Shown: in pieces, positions 42,266 to 50,825 of the stretch
How the letters are laid out: the number at the start of each line of letters is the position of its first letter
Numbering within the stretch: position 1 is the first letter of the stretch
NCBI RefSeq assembly: GCF_965262965.1
Contig: NZ_OZ253573.1
Location: 1,736,001-1,800,000, forward strand
Length of the DNA: 64,000 nucleotides
DNA from: Poriferisodalis sp965262965
GTDB taxonomy: Bacteria; Actinomycetota; Acidimicrobiia; Acidimicrobiales; Poriferisodalaceae
Direction of reading: 5' to 3'
Notes under the pieces: generated by a model
What the model was told of the DNA's origin: nothing
The model's database searches: none
What the model saw: only the letters and a program-made list of their open reading frames with translations
Program-made: the position numbers and the translations under genes

Positions 42266-42825
42266 CGCGTCCTGGGGCTCAGCAGTTCAGATAGCTGCGA
42301 CATCGCTTGGCCGGACCTTCCCAGCTGCGAGCGCCGGCTCATGAGAGGGAGTCCCTCGCAATTTTGGGCGACTATCGGGCTGGTTCCCCATAGGGCCGAT
42401 GGTAAGGGCCGAAAGCCCGCCGACTCTGCTAGCCGCCGCATTGTCGGCCCTTGTCGGCCTGTGCTCGCTGAGCCCCTAGCTTGACATCAACGCCGAACAG
42501 CAGCATGAATCCAATAATCCGCCTCCTCCAAGTCAGCGACCCCACAGCCTGCGCAAAACCCGAGATGAATCAACTCCGACAACCAAAGTCCGACAACAAG
42601 GGACCAGGTCACTGCGGCGGTTCACCACGGTGAGCGGTGGTGAATTGAGAATCCTGCGGGCAACCGACCGGTGCAGGCCAGCACTTGTTTCTGTTTCGTG
42701 TCCTGCCGCGAGCGCCATCGCTGTGCGGCGATCCTCGGCGACCGGGGCACAGCCTCAAGGTGGTGGCGGGAAGGCCGGCGCGCCGACTCCCCGGGGTCGC
42801 GCACGCATAGCCGTCGCCGAGGCAC
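42266..42825. other. Gene-free stretch
   Basis: About 560 bases between the SEC-C gene (which starts at 42265) and the end of the RCC1-repeat gene. I see no convincing frame on either strand, no tRNA and no clear terminal repeats. Short inverted pieces such as cgccgactctgctagccgcc are not distinctive. Confidence 0.5.
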
Positions 42826-44109
42826 TCACGCGGCAGCGCGCAGCCCGTCGGGCACATCGGTCTGGCCGTCAGGGTTGCTGCCCCAGCAGGCGACAATGCC
42901 ATCGGCGCGAATCGCGCACGAATGGTTCGAGCCTGCGGCGATGTCCGTGTAGATGCCAGCAGGCGCGTCGAGCTGGCCGTAGAAGTTGATACCGACCCAG
43001 CAGGCGATGGTGCCATCGGCGCGGATCGCACAAACATGGCCAAAGCCTGCGGCGATGTCCGTGTAGGTGCCATCGGCCAAGTCGAGCTGGCGATCGCGGT
43101 TGCTGTACCAGCAGGCGATGGTGCCATCGGCGCGGATCGCACACCAAAGAGTGAACTCGGCGGCGATGTCGGTGTAGATGCCAGCGGGCGCATCTGACTG
43201 GCCATCACTGTTGCTGCCCCAGCAGACGATTTTGCCGTCAGCGCGGATCGCACACGAATCAAGACCGCCAGCGGCGATGTCTGTATAGGTGCCAGCGGGC
43301 GCGTCGAGCTGGCCGACTTCGTTGTCACCCCAGCAGGCGACAGCACCGCCGACGCGGATCGCACACGTATGGTTCCAGCCTGCGGCGATGTCTGTGTAGC
43401 TGCCAGCGGGCGCGTCTGACTGGCCATCACTGTTGCTGCCCCAGCAAGCGACGGTGCCGTCAGCGCGAATCGCACACGAATGGCTAGAGGTGAAGGCGCT
43501 ACCTCCAGTAGTGATGTCTGTGTAGGTGCCAGCGGGCGCAACTGACTGGCCGTCGTCGTTCATGCCCCAGCAAGCGACGGTGCCGTCAGCGCGAATCGCA
43601 CACGAATGGTTGCCGCTGGCGGCGATCCGCCGGTCGCCAGTTGCGGCGGGTCGCGTCTGGGTCTCGGGTTCGTCGTTTGCGGCCGCACGAGCGTCGATCC
43701 ATGCGAGCACAGCACGCGCGGTCTCCACACGGTCCACTCCCCAGATTCGCTCCGCAGTCGTATCGCCTGCTAACGCTTCGATGTCCGCAACCGTGATGCT
43801 GACCGCTCTCATGCCGCCGAGCAGTACAACGTGCTCAATGTGGTAGTCCTCGATGGCGTCGAACAACGCACCGCGCCGGTCCGGCGTCCACACGCATGTC
43901 GTGTCAAGCACCTGCCATGACGAGATGAGCTCGGCCATAGCCGCGTCACCTGCAGCTGCTACCACGGCATGGGTTTCGCCGGAGCATCGCGGTTCAGGCG
44001 TCGGGTGCGCTGCCGCTGGCACAGCGGACGCCGCAACCAGCAACACAGTCAGCGTCGCAGCGAGCAAGTTGGTGCCCAACATGCGGCACAGCGCTTTGTT
44101 GGGCCTCAC
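42826..44109 (-). CDS. Secreted RCC1/BLIP-II-type repeat protein
   Basis: 427 residues with a signal peptide (LLAATLTVLLVAASAVPAAA). Residues about 90-135 contain VVLLGGMRAVS and IWGVDRVETARAVLAWI, like one cell-wall-binding-2 repeat. From about 165 come seven to eight tandem units of roughly 36-40 residues with the core SCAIRADGTVACWG-(N/D)-x-x-GQ and AAPAGTYTDIAAG-type linkers, the RCC1_2/BLIP-II propeller repeat. It is probably an extracellular beta-propeller that binds a protein or wall polymer. Repeat number can vary by recombination because units are nearly identical at DNA level. Confidence 0.85.
   Translation of the reverse strand: MRPNKALCRMLGTNLLAATLTVLLVAASAVPAAAHPTPEPRCSGETHAVVAAAGDAAMAELISSWQVLDTTCVWTPDRRGALFDAIEDYHIEHVVLLGGMRAVSITVADIEALAGDTTAERIWGVDRVETARAVLAWIDARAAANDEPETQTRPAATGDRRIAASGNHSCAIRADGTVACWGMNDDGQSVAPAGTYTDITTGGSAFTSSHSCAIRADGTVACWGSNSDGQSDAPAGSYTDIAAGWNHTCAIRVGGAVACWGDNEVGQLDAPAGTYTDIAAGGLDSCAIRADGKIVCWGSNSDGQSDAPAGIYTDIAAEFTLWCAIRADGTIACWYSNRDRQLDLADGTYTDIAAGFGHVCAIRADGTIACWVGINFYGQLDAPAGIYTDIAAGSNHSCAIRADGIVACWGSNPDGQTDVPDGLRAAA
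42850..43620. repeat. Tandem DNA repeats of the RCC1-type propeller
   Basis: Seven to eight units of about 110-125 bases (core gcgaatcgcacacgaatgg and ccccagcaagcgac) inside the gene at 42826. They stay in frame and encode the propeller blades. Confidence 0.8.
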
Positions 44110-44194
44110 ACGACGCGAGCGTACTGCTCCGTCGAATCCGCGGCCCGAAGTCAGGTCGGGTTCGGGACTTTATCCTGGGGCGTTTCTATAGATG

Positions 44195-44338
44195 TCAAGT
44201 GCGAGTTGTAAGGGTGGCGAGGTCGGCGCGCAGGGCGCGGTCGAACTCGCGGACGACGAAGCGTTTGAGGCACCGGATTGCTTTTTTGGTCTTGCCCTCG
44301 GCGACGCGGCGGTCATAGGAACGTCTCAGGGTGAGTTA
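44195..44338 (-). pseudogene. C-terminal remnant of an IS110-like transposase
   Basis: Minus-strand codons read RRSYDRRVAEGKTKKAIRCL and KRFVVREFDRAL before TGA at 44195. The ...R..EGK..KeA.RcLKR pattern is typical of the end of IS110-group transposases. A stop lies just upstream, and the parE remnant begins next to it. Tentative family call. Confidence 0.5.
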
Positions 44339-44354
44339 CGCGTCATCCGCTCTA

Positions 44355-44520
44355 CGGTCCGCGGCGAGCCTGCGCCAGGCATGCGCTCGATGTCTCCTAA
44401 CGCCTCGATCGCTGCATCGAAGAAGCGTCGACCGAGGCCATCGCCGCCCTCAGACCGGTACTACTCGCCTCGCTTGTCCGGATCGGCTTCGGCGAGTGGG
44501 CGTAGCCCGATGTCTGTCAC
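44355..44520 (-). pseudogene. ParE toxin remnant, copy 2
   Basis: From GTG 44520 the codons follow parE (GLRPLAEADPDKRGE) but meet TAG at codon 20. Homology continues past it (YRSEGGDGLGRRFFDAAIEA, LGDIERMPGAGSPR) and ends at the IS110-like remnant. Both a nonsense change and a truncation inactivate it, leaving parD copy 2 as an orphan antitoxin. Confidence 0.82.
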
Positions 44521-44753
44521 ATGGTACGGCCGAGCGCCCGAGCGCGAAGTTCACCGACAACCTCGGACGTCAACGGGCGACCCTCGCCCGACTCGAGCCC
44601 GTCAGCGATCAGCATGCGGAAGCGGCGTGCTTCCTCAGCCTGCTGATCGCGCCGGATGAGGTCACGCAGGTACTCGCTGGTGTTGCCGTACTCGCCGCCC
44701 CGCACGCGCTCGTCGATGTAGCTCCGCATCGACTCGGGAAGTGCAAAGCTCAT
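44517..44753 (-). CDS. parD: ParD-family antitoxin, copy 2 (orphan)
   Basis: 78 residues from ATG 44753 (a GTG at 44768 is possible): MSFALPESMRSYIDERVRGG, with Glu where copy 1 has Pro. Overlaps the dead parE by 4 bases. The upstream palindrome is perfect. Confidence 0.88.
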   Translation of the reverse strand: MSFALPESMRSYIDERVRGGEYGNTSEYLRDLIRRDQQAEEARRFRMLIADGLESGEGRPLTSEVVGELRARALGRTM

Positions 44754-44785
44754 GGTGTTCCGGCTCACGCAGCCAGTCTGCCTTT

Positions 44786-44804
44786 GTTGACAACAGTTGT
44801 CAAC
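44786..44804. promoter_or_regulatory. parD operator palindrome, copy 2
   Basis: gttgacaac-a-gttgtcaac, a perfect 9+1+9 inverted repeat, 18 bases upstream of the possible GTG start of parD copy 2. It is the best conserved of the three sites. Confidence 0.75.
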
Positions 44805-44820
44805 ATTCCGTCGCCAAAGC

Positions 44821-44874
44821 AATCCCGACATCGAGCGCATCATGTCGCTCAACGCCGCAGAGCTGTACCGCATC
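44821..44874 (+). pseudogene. Amidohydrolase 3'-end remnant
   Basis: Codons NPDIERIMSLNAAELYRI match the last residues of the amidohydrolases at 17228 and 33739 (DDIERIMSLNAAELYRI), then diverge. No other part of the gene is present here. Confidence 0.75.
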
Positions 44875-44899
44875 GGAGCCCTGGCAATAGGCTGCGCTC

Positions 44900-45190
44900 G
44901 TGTCTTGGTGGGAGCGTCACCGCAGGCGGTTCGGCGGTGAGTGGGATTCGAAGATTGAAGCTTTCGCCGCCGCCGAGTGCGACGATCCGACGGAGTGCAA
45001 AAGGCGTGTAGGCCGCTACGTGCTTTGGTGTCTCTGCAACGACCGTGACCCTTCCGTGCCCAACGAGACCCTCATGGGTATGTACCTCGATGGCACCCCG
45101 AAACTCGAAGCAGACGGGTTGATGGCTGACCGCACCAAGCAGAGCGTGCGGCGGTACGTGAGCAATTGGCAGGGATGGCTACAGCGATAA
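44900..45190 (+). CDS. Hypothetical protein
   Basis: 96 residues from GTG 44900 (MSWWERHRRRFGGEWDSKIE). Helical, basic, Trp-rich, with CDDPTECKRRVGRYVLWCLC containing several Cys. Not recognised. It lies between the amidohydrolase remnant and another short frame. Confidence 0.45.
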   Translation: MSWWERHRRRFGGEWDSKIEAFAAAECDDPTECKRRVGRYVLWCLCNDRDPSVPNETLMGMYLDGTPKLEADGLMADRTKQSVRRYVSNWQGWLQR

Positions 45191-45358
45191 CCAAGAGACG
45201 CAAGCGGCGCAGGCACACTCACCCACCCATCCGCCATCGCAGGCACACCCGCCAGCCGCGTCAACAACCTCTGGGCATTACATCGCTGGCAGCGCTGGAG
45301 CGCCATGGCAGGAATCTCGGCGATCCTGAGTGCCATGAGGTGGTTCGGGAAGAACACA

Positions 45359-45559
45359 ATGAACGACAGCGAACGACTGGAACAGCTTCCCGTGGACACG
45401 GCGGGCCTCGATGATGTGCCGCCGGACGCATGGGAACGGGACCTCTCGCTGGGGCCGGTGCTCGAACGAATCCGAACCCACCCCGCCGCAGAACCCGTCC
45501 ACCTCCTCGTCGGCAGCGAGCCAGCCGAGCCGGCCGCTCCGACATCAGCCACCAGTTGA
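45359..45559 (+). CDS. Hypothetical small protein
   Basis: 66 residues from ATG 45359 (MNDSERLEQLPVDTAGLDDV), acidic, ending in an Ala/Pro-rich tail. No domain is visible; it could be a truncated gene. Confidence 0.3.
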   Translation: MNDSERLEQLPVDTAGLDDVPPDAWERDLSLGPVLERIRTHPAAEPVHLLVGSEPAEPAAPTSATS

Positions 45560-45746
45560 TCGGCCGGGAGGGCATCACCCGTCACACCGGCCGCCAGATC
45601 AGCTCATCCCAAGTACGGCGGGGCAGCAAGAGTCGCGCTCGCCCTTGGCGTCGTCGCCTTCTGAGCGTTCCCGCATCCGCAAGCTTGTGGCTGCTGGGCT
45701 CGGTGGGGTCAGGCCAGCCTTCCTTGCAGGTGCTCGCGGCGCGGAT

Positions 45747-45767
45747 GTGTAACACATTTGGTTACAC
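45747..45767. promoter_or_regulatory. Palindrome upstream of the TIGR04255 cassette
   Basis: gtgtaac-7 bases-gttacac, a perfect 7-base inverted repeat ending 3 bases before the proposed TTG start. A likely operator for the helix-turn-helix protein encoded second in the cassette. Confidence 0.55.
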
Positions 45768-45769
45768 TT

Positions 45770-46621
45770 TTGGTAATCGCAGACCATCGCGCCGGTAGCA
45801 CGCCGCCGTTCCGGAACCCGCCGCTCGTCTTGACCGTGCTGGAGATTCGGTACCCCGAAATTGCGGGTGGCCTGACCGATGCTGCCGTGGCCGCAATGAA
45901 GGAGGCTGTGCGCGACAGCTTGCCGGTTATGGCGCCGCAGATTGAGCACCAGATCGGTGTGCCCATCGATGCTTCGATGCCGCCGCAGGTGGAGCAGCGC
46001 TCGTCGCCGAGGTTCTGCGCCAGTGACCAGGCGACCGCGTTGGTGGTGAGGCGCGACGCACTGGTCTTGGAGACCACCGTCTACGGGGGGTGGGCTGAGC
46101 ACTTTCGGCCGCTGGCGAAGCAGGTCACCGAGGCACTAGAGCGCATCTGTGCGCCTGATGGCCTGTTGCGGATCGGCCTGCGGTACATCGACGAGATTCG
46201 GGCGCCGGGCGCCGGCGGTGGGCCCGACGACTGGGACGGTTACATCAACCCGCGCCTGCTGGCAGCGGCCTCCGCGGACCTGAGGCCAGACGGGATGAAT
46301 CCGACGACGTGGCAGGGCCTCATCCAGTATCAGACAGAAGCTTCTTGCGCGTTGACTGTGCGCTACGGGCCCCAGGAGGGCTACGCCGTGGACCCGCAGG
46401 GACCGACCCGTCGCAAGTCGGTCGCACCCGCCGGGCCGTATTTCCTGCTTGACTCCGATGCGTTCTGGAGTGGCGACGATGAGATCCCCGAGTTTGCGGC
46501 GGGCTGCATCCTGAAACTTTGCGATCAAGTGCATCAGGCGGCGAGCGACTTCTTCAAGATTGCCGTCACCGACAGACTCCGCGCAGAAGTGTTCGATCAG
46601 CACACCAAGGACCCGACATGA
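45770..46621 (+). CDS. TIGR04255 family protein
   Basis: About 283 residues. FRNPPLVLTVLEIRYPEI near the N-terminus, LVLETTVYGGWAEHFRPLAK, GLLRIGLRYIDEIRAPG and the C-terminal FFKIAVTDRLRAEVFD follow the TIGR04255 pattern, a sporadically distributed family of unknown function. Start is uncertain: TTG 45770 is used because an earlier TTG (45758) lies inside the palindrome. Its stop overlaps the next gene's ATG, and three genes run together. Confidence 0.78.
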   Translation: MVIADHRAGSTPPFRNPPLVLTVLEIRYPEIAGGLTDAAVAAMKEAVRDSLPVMAPQIEHQIGVPIDASMPPQVEQRSSPRFCASDQATALVVRRDALVLETTVYGGWAEHFRPLAKQVTEALERICAPDGLLRIGLRYIDEIRAPGAGGGPDDWDGYINPRLLAAASADLRPDGMNPTTWQGLIQYQTEASCALTVRYGPQEGYAVDPQGPTRRKSVAPAGPYFLLDSDAFWSGDDEIPEFAAGCILKLCDQVHQAASDFFKIAVTDRLRAEVFDQHTKDPT

Positions 46622-47286
46622 GCACAATCCGCCGCATTGATGACGCACCCACGGGCGCGTCGGTCGGCCATGCCCCGCCCCGCTTGGAACGGACCAGAAC
46701 AATTCAGGATGTCGTGGACGACATCGGCTGCTTGCGCAACCGCAGCGAGTTGTTGGTCCACGATTCTCGGGACCTTCACGAGTCCATCGGGCAGCTGCAT
46801 TCGGACAGCCTCGACGAGGAACTGCGCTCGCTGGCGGTGCGTCACGCTCGGGAACACCTGCCGGCGCTGCTGGACCGGCTGAGCACGCTGGGCTTGTCGT
46901 GGCGGGATATCGCCAAGATCGCCGGAGTGTCGGTCCCTGCCGTGCGCAAGTGGCGGCGAGGCGAGTCAGCCACCGGCGACAACCGTCAGCGCGTCGCCCG
47001 GATCGTCGCGCTCTGCGAGATAGCAGCGGAGCGCTACATCATCGCTGACGTCGCAGGATGGCTCGAAACACCATTGCACCCCGATGCGCCGCTCACCGGA
47101 CTCGACTTGATGGCGTCTGAGCGATTCGATCTCGTTCTCGCACTGGCCCGCGAGCAGCCTGGCGACCCTGAGCGGGTCTTGGACGAGTTCGAACCCGACT
47201 GGCGCGCCCGGTACCGCTCCGATGTGGAGGTGTTCACCGCCGCAGACGGTCTGCCGGGCCTGCGACTCACCGGTTCGGACAGCTAG
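46618..47286 (+). CDS. Helix-turn-helix protein of the TIGR04255 cassette
   Basis: 222 residues from ATG 46618 (ATGA overlap). The N-terminal half is helical (LRSLAVRHAREHLPALLDRL); GLSWRDIAKIAGVSVPAVRK followed by WRRGE is a clear helix-turn-helix, and the C-terminal part (LDLMASERFDLVLALAREQP, PERVLDEFEPDWRARYR) resembles the partner-binding half of some XRE/Xre-like antitoxins. It is probably the DNA-binding member that regulates the cassette. Confidence 0.7.
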   Translation: MSTIRRIDDAPTGASVGHAPPRLERTRTIQDVVDDIGCLRNRSELLVHDSRDLHESIGQLHSDSLDEELRSLAVRHAREHLPALLDRLSTLGLSWRDIAKIAGVSVPAVRKWRRGESATGDNRQRVARIVALCEIAAERYIIADVAGWLETPLHPDAPLTGLDLMASERFDLVLALAREQPGDPERVLDEFEPDWRARYRSDVEVFTAADGLPGLRLTGSDS

Positions 47287-47296
47287 GCCGCCTCGC

Positions 47297-47986
47297 TTGT
47301 CAGCCGAAGCGCTCGAAGCCCCTGGCTCACCGTCTGACCTGTACCTCGCGTCCTCGCCTGCGGAAGTGGAGCAGGCGCGGCCGTTCATGACCGGTGACGT
47401 TTTCGATGGGATCACCGTTCCCGGGCTATCACCAGAATCCGAGGGACTTGGCATCGTGCTGACCCATCCCTGCTCGATGCGCGCGGACGGTGTCCGGCTG
47501 AATCCGCGGCTGCATGTTGCACGTGTCGCCGCGAGCCAGCAGATCTCGCTGCGGAAGTGGCAAGACGGACACTTCAAGGTGATGCCGCTGCCCGAACTCG
47601 ACGGTGGGCACTACGCGGCCCGCTTCGAGCAAATGGGACTTGTGGAATCGGCATCGTTGTTGCCCACCAAGCGCATCGCCAGTCTGTCGCCGTACGGCAT
47701 CCACCTGCTGCAGCAGCGCTTTATCTGGTACCTCACACGGTTTCTCGTGCCTACTCATCGACTGGCCGAAGCCACCGCGCCAGTCTTCGAAGAAGCCGAG
47801 CTGGAAGAAGAGTGGGTGACTCGGGCGATCCAGCGCGGTGCCGGGCGAGAGGAATCTATGGCGGCGTTCCACGAATGGGTCCGGTCCCCTGACGAATCAG
47901 GCACCTCACCACAGGAACAACTCACCGATGCGCAGCGCCGTGCCGGAGTCCGCCGAGCCATGAGACACCACCTCGCACACGGCTGA
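47297..47986 (+). CDS. Unknown protein, third gene of the TIGR04255 cassette
   Basis: 229 residues from TTG 47297, 10 bases after the previous stop. GDVFDGITVPGLSPESEGLG and IVLTHPCSMRADGVRLNPRL suggest a beta-rich domain with a conserved THPC segment; the C-terminus is helical and charged. I do not recognise the family. Close spacing suggests it acts with the two genes before it. Confidence 0.6.
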   Translation: MSAEALEAPGSPSDLYLASSPAEVEQARPFMTGDVFDGITVPGLSPESEGLGIVLTHPCSMRADGVRLNPRLHVARVAASQQISLRKWQDGHFKVMPLPELDGGHYAARFEQMGLVESASLLPTKRIASLSPYGIHLLQQRFIWYLTRFLVPTHRLAEATAPVFEEAELEEEWVTRAIQRGAGREESMAAFHEWVRSPDESGTSPQEQLTDAQRRAGVRRAMRHHLAHG

Positions 47987-48098
47987 CGCTCCGGCGAGCA
48001 GGAAGTGTGTGCGGTCGCGACTGGACCGACTATCGGATCCACGCCACACGGACCCAAATCAGGTGCCTCCCCCTGTGGCGCTTCCCCCCGTTGGCCGG

Positions 48099-48524
48099 TC
48101 AGGTGGACACAAGGGCGAGTCCTTCGCGTTCGGCTGCTTCGGTGAGGCGTTGGTCCAGGCTCACGAACTGCAACGGAGCACCGAGTTGGTCTTGAACATG
48201 CAATGCGGCGCCGAGCTGGGCGGCGTCGGCAGCGCGAAGCGGATGCCGTGCCAGCACCGAGGTCGCACGCGACCGCACGGCCAGCACCTCGACCACTTCG
48301 TGCCATGTAGCGCTGAACCCGTCCAAGCGGCTCATGATGGCGCGGCGCTGCTCCCGCGAGAGATCGCCCTCACGCGTTCGCCGCTCCACGGCGCTTGCGA
48401 TCTCGACACGCGTCCATGCCCACGTTGCGATGACACTGTCCTCGCCCAGCCACGACCGCACCACCTCAGACGTCGCTTCGCCAAACAAGAGCGGCACCAG
48501 CGCCGAGGTGTCCCAGTACCTCAC
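48099..48524 (-). CDS. vapC: VapC-type PIN-domain toxin, copy 2
   Basis: 141 residues identical to copy 1 except for the last residues (LALVST instead of LAVVSA), where the long repeat ends. Catalytic acidic residues are conserved (WDTSALV, RVEIAS, AADAAQL, SLDQRL). Confidence 0.92.
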   Translation of the reverse strand: MRYWDTSALVPLLFGEATSEVVRSWLGEDSVIATWAWTRVEIASAVERRTREGDLSREQRRAIMSRLDGFSATWHEVVEVLAVRSRATSVLARHPLRAADAAQLGAALHVQDQLGAPLQFVSLDQRLTEAAEREGLALVST

Positions 48525-48969
48525 ACACGATCCTCTCTCTCGGCGGCCAACGCCTCGGTGAGGCTGGTCGGGACCTGCAAGGGAGGCTCGTCGAGCATGT
48601 CCGCGGCATCTCCGTGTCCCGCCCGCAGCACACCCGAGGTGATCAAACGGCTCAGGTGCTCGTCCTCGGGCTCAGCGGGCGGCACGAGCCTTGCGACCGG
48701 CGTGCCGCGATCAGTCACCTGTATCTCGCCGCCTCGTCGCACTTCGCGCAGATAGCGCGACAGATTCGCCTTCAACTCCGAAACGGACACTGCGCCAGCA
48801 CTCATATGACCACACTAGTCAGCGCAATACAACCTGAAAGGTCAGCAACGGCTCTAAGGAGACGCATGCCGCGTGGCGAGACGGCGGGAGCGCAACCGGC
48901 CGTGAGTGTCATGCAAGCGCGTGATCTGTCGGTGCGGCGGGGATGGCATCCATGCTGTCGCGGACGTCG
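48115..48969. repeat. Long direct repeat R1, copy B
   Basis: Matches 28018-28872. Beyond its right end the small conserved gene continues normally, so this arrangement looks ancestral to copy A. Confidence 0.85.
48521..48805 (-). CDS. vapB: VapB/Phd-family antitoxin, copy 2
   Basis: 94 residues, the same protein as copy 1 (VSVSELKANLSRYLREVRRG). Overlaps vapC by 4 bases. Only synonymous differences are seen in the region compared. Confidence 0.92.
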   Translation of the reverse strand: MSAGAVSVSELKANLSRYLREVRRGGEIQVTDRGTPVARLVPPAEPEDEHLSRLITSGVLRAGHGDAADMLDEPPLQVPTSLTEALAAEREDRV

Positions 48970-49199
48970 ACGACCCGCAATCCGGAGACCGCGCTCACGT
49001 GTCGAATTGCCTGCTGGATGGCATCCCAGCGAGTCGGGGCTTCGCGGTCGAACTCGACAGTGCGGTGGCCGATGGTGGCATCGTTGCAACCCGCCTCGTA
49101 GAGCGTTTCGAGATTGTCGTCGTCGAGCAGGTCAAGCCCGTCGGTGACCAGCACGAAGTGATGGACCGGGTTGCGTTCCGTCGAAGGTCGCTCAGTCAT
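48909..49199 (-). CDS. Small conserved protein of unknown function, copy 2
   Basis: 96 residues from ATG 49199: HHFVLVTDGLDLLDDDNLET, LYEAGCNDATIGHRTVEFDR, IRHVSAVSGLRVVDVRDSMD, ending APTDHALA. Same C-terminus as copy 4, so this is the native 3' end. It sits upstream of vapBC on the same strand with about 100 bases between. Confidence 0.68.
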   Translation of the reverse strand: MTERPSTERNPVHHFVLVTDGLDLLDDDNLETLYEAGCNDATIGHRTVEFDREAPTRWDAIQQAIRHVSAVSGLRVVDVRDSMDAIPAAPTDHALA

Positions 49200-49284
49200 G
49201 GCCCCTCGCCGATTCTCTGGCACCGCCGTGCGCCCTCGCACCCTACGCGCCTCGTTGCCGCCGCTTCGAGGCCCCCGGACGGCC

Positions 49285-49356
49285 GTCGAGCTGGGGTTCG
49301 ACCACGTCTGGGCCGTGGATCGCCCCTTCCTCAAGGAGTACTCGCACTGCACCGCG
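49285..49356 (+). pseudogene. Short LLM-oxidoreductase remnant
   Basis: Codons VELGFDHVWAVDRPFLKEYS then HC match LLM residues about 31-52 (ADELGFDHVWAVEHHFLEEY). As at 30842, the scrap lies next to an AAA/DUF4143 gene. Confidence 0.7.
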
Positions 49357-49455
49357 AGGGTTTGGGCTTCATCTGCGTGCCATCTGCCACTTTATTGGCT
49401 TATGAACTGCCACTTTGTTGGCCTATCATCTGTGTGCGACAGTCAGGAGGCATGT

Positions 49456-50748
49456 ATGAGCGTTGTCGGGGATGCCGTCGACTTGGCACCGGACGGTTAC
49501 CGGCCTCGCGTGGTGGACGAGGAACTGCGCACGGCGCTGCGGGTGATGCCTGCGGTGGTGGTGGAGGGGCCGCGTGCGTGCGGCAAGACGTGGACGGGCC
49601 GGCGGTTCGCCGGCAGCGCCGTGTTCGTCGATGAGAGCGTCGACTCGTCGCTCGCGGCAGGGATGAGCGCAGCGGCGCTGCTCGACGGGCCGACGCCGCG
49701 TCTGGTGGATGAGTGGCAGCTCGCCCCGGGGATCTGGAACGCGATGCGCAGAGCATGCGATGCGCGGGGCCAGCCCGGCCAGTTCATCCTGACCGGTTCG
49801 GCTGACCCGCCAGATGACGTCACCCGCCATTCGGGGGCGGGTCGGGTGATGCGGGTACGGATGCGCCCGATGAGCCTGCACGAAAGCGGCGACTCAAGCG
49901 GCGCAGTGTCGCTGCACGGGCTGCTGGAAGACGAGCCGTGCCGCGCCGCCGACGCCGGGCATGAACTCACCGACGTGCTCGCGCTGGGGTGTCGGGGCGG
50001 CTGGCCGCAGATGCTCGACGCAGACCTCGACCTCGCTGTTCGGGCGCACAGCGCCTACCTGGGCGAGATCAGCCGCACCGACGTGTCGCGTGTGGACGGG
50101 GTTCAGCGCGACCCGGTGCGCGTCGGCCGGCTGCTGAATTCGGTCGCCCGCAACGTGGCCACCGAGGTCCGCCACACGGTGCTCGCTGCCGACACCGCGG
50201 CGCCTGGCGAGCCGCCGGTCGAGCGTCGCACCGTGGCCGGCTACCTGGCCGCGCTCGCCCGCCTGTTCGTGGTGGAGGAGATACCTGCATGGCGGCCCCA
50301 CATCGCCTCGCGGGCCCAAGCGCGCCGCTCGCCCAAGCTCATGCTGTGCGATCCCTCGCTCACCGCCGCCGCGCTCGGCATCGGCACTGATCATCTGCTG
50401 GCCGATCTCGCCTTCGCCGGGCGGTTCTTCGAATCGCTGGTGCTGCGGGACTTGCTGGTGTACGCCCAAGCCAACCGCTGCGCGCTGTCGCACTACCGCG
50501 ACAGCCACCACCTCGAAGCCGACGCCATCGTCGAGCACCCCGACGGACGCTGGGCTGCACTCGAGGTCAAGCTCGGCGGCGCGCAGGCCATCGACCACGC
50601 CGCGAAGAGCCTGTTGCGGCTCCGAGACAGGATCGACCAGTCCCGCACCGGACCGCTCGCCCGGCTCGCCGTCATCACCGCCACCGGCTACGCCTACGAA
50701 CGCCCCGACGGCATCGCCGTGGCCCCCATCACCGCTCTCGCCCCCTGA
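49456..50748 (+). CDS. AAA ATPase with DUF4143 domain, copy 2
   Basis: 430 residues from ATG 49456 with an aggagg ribosome site 5 bases upstream. VVVEGPRACGKTWTGRRFAG (Walker A), RLVDEWQLAPGIWNAMRRAC (Walker B), QFILTGSADPPDDV, RRTVAGYLAALARLFVVEEI, FAGRFFESLVLRDLLVYAQA and LEADAIVEHPDGRWAALEVK. A diverged paralogue of the protein at 30950, with the same C-terminal nuclease-like pattern. Function unknown. Confidence 0.88.
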   Translation: MSVVGDAVDLAPDGYRPRVVDEELRTALRVMPAVVVEGPRACGKTWTGRRFAGSAVFVDESVDSSLAAGMSAAALLDGPTPRLVDEWQLAPGIWNAMRRACDARGQPGQFILTGSADPPDDVTRHSGAGRVMRVRMRPMSLHESGDSSGAVSLHGLLEDEPCRAADAGHELTDVLALGCRGGWPQMLDADLDLAVRAHSAYLGEISRTDVSRVDGVQRDPVRVGRLLNSVARNVATEVRHTVLAADTAAPGEPPVERRTVAGYLAALARLFVVEEIPAWRPHIASRAQARRSPKLMLCDPSLTAAALGIGTDHLLADLAFAGRFFESLVLRDLLVYAQANRCALSHYRDSHHLEADAIVEHPDGRWAALEVKLGGAQAIDHAAKSLLRLRDRIDQSRTGPLARLAVITATGYAYERPDGIAVAPITALAP

Positions 50749-50825
50749 CCTGACGGCAAGCAGAACGAAACGCTGTTAGTTCGGTGTCGCCTCGACCGTC
50801 ATGGTTGGGCGGTGCTGGGCTAGAA

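Noticed and set aside
42850..43620. Regular repeats resembling a CRISPR array
   Set aside because: Units of 110-125 bases have no short repeat/variable spacer structure and are in frame, encoding RCC1-type blades. No cas genes are present.
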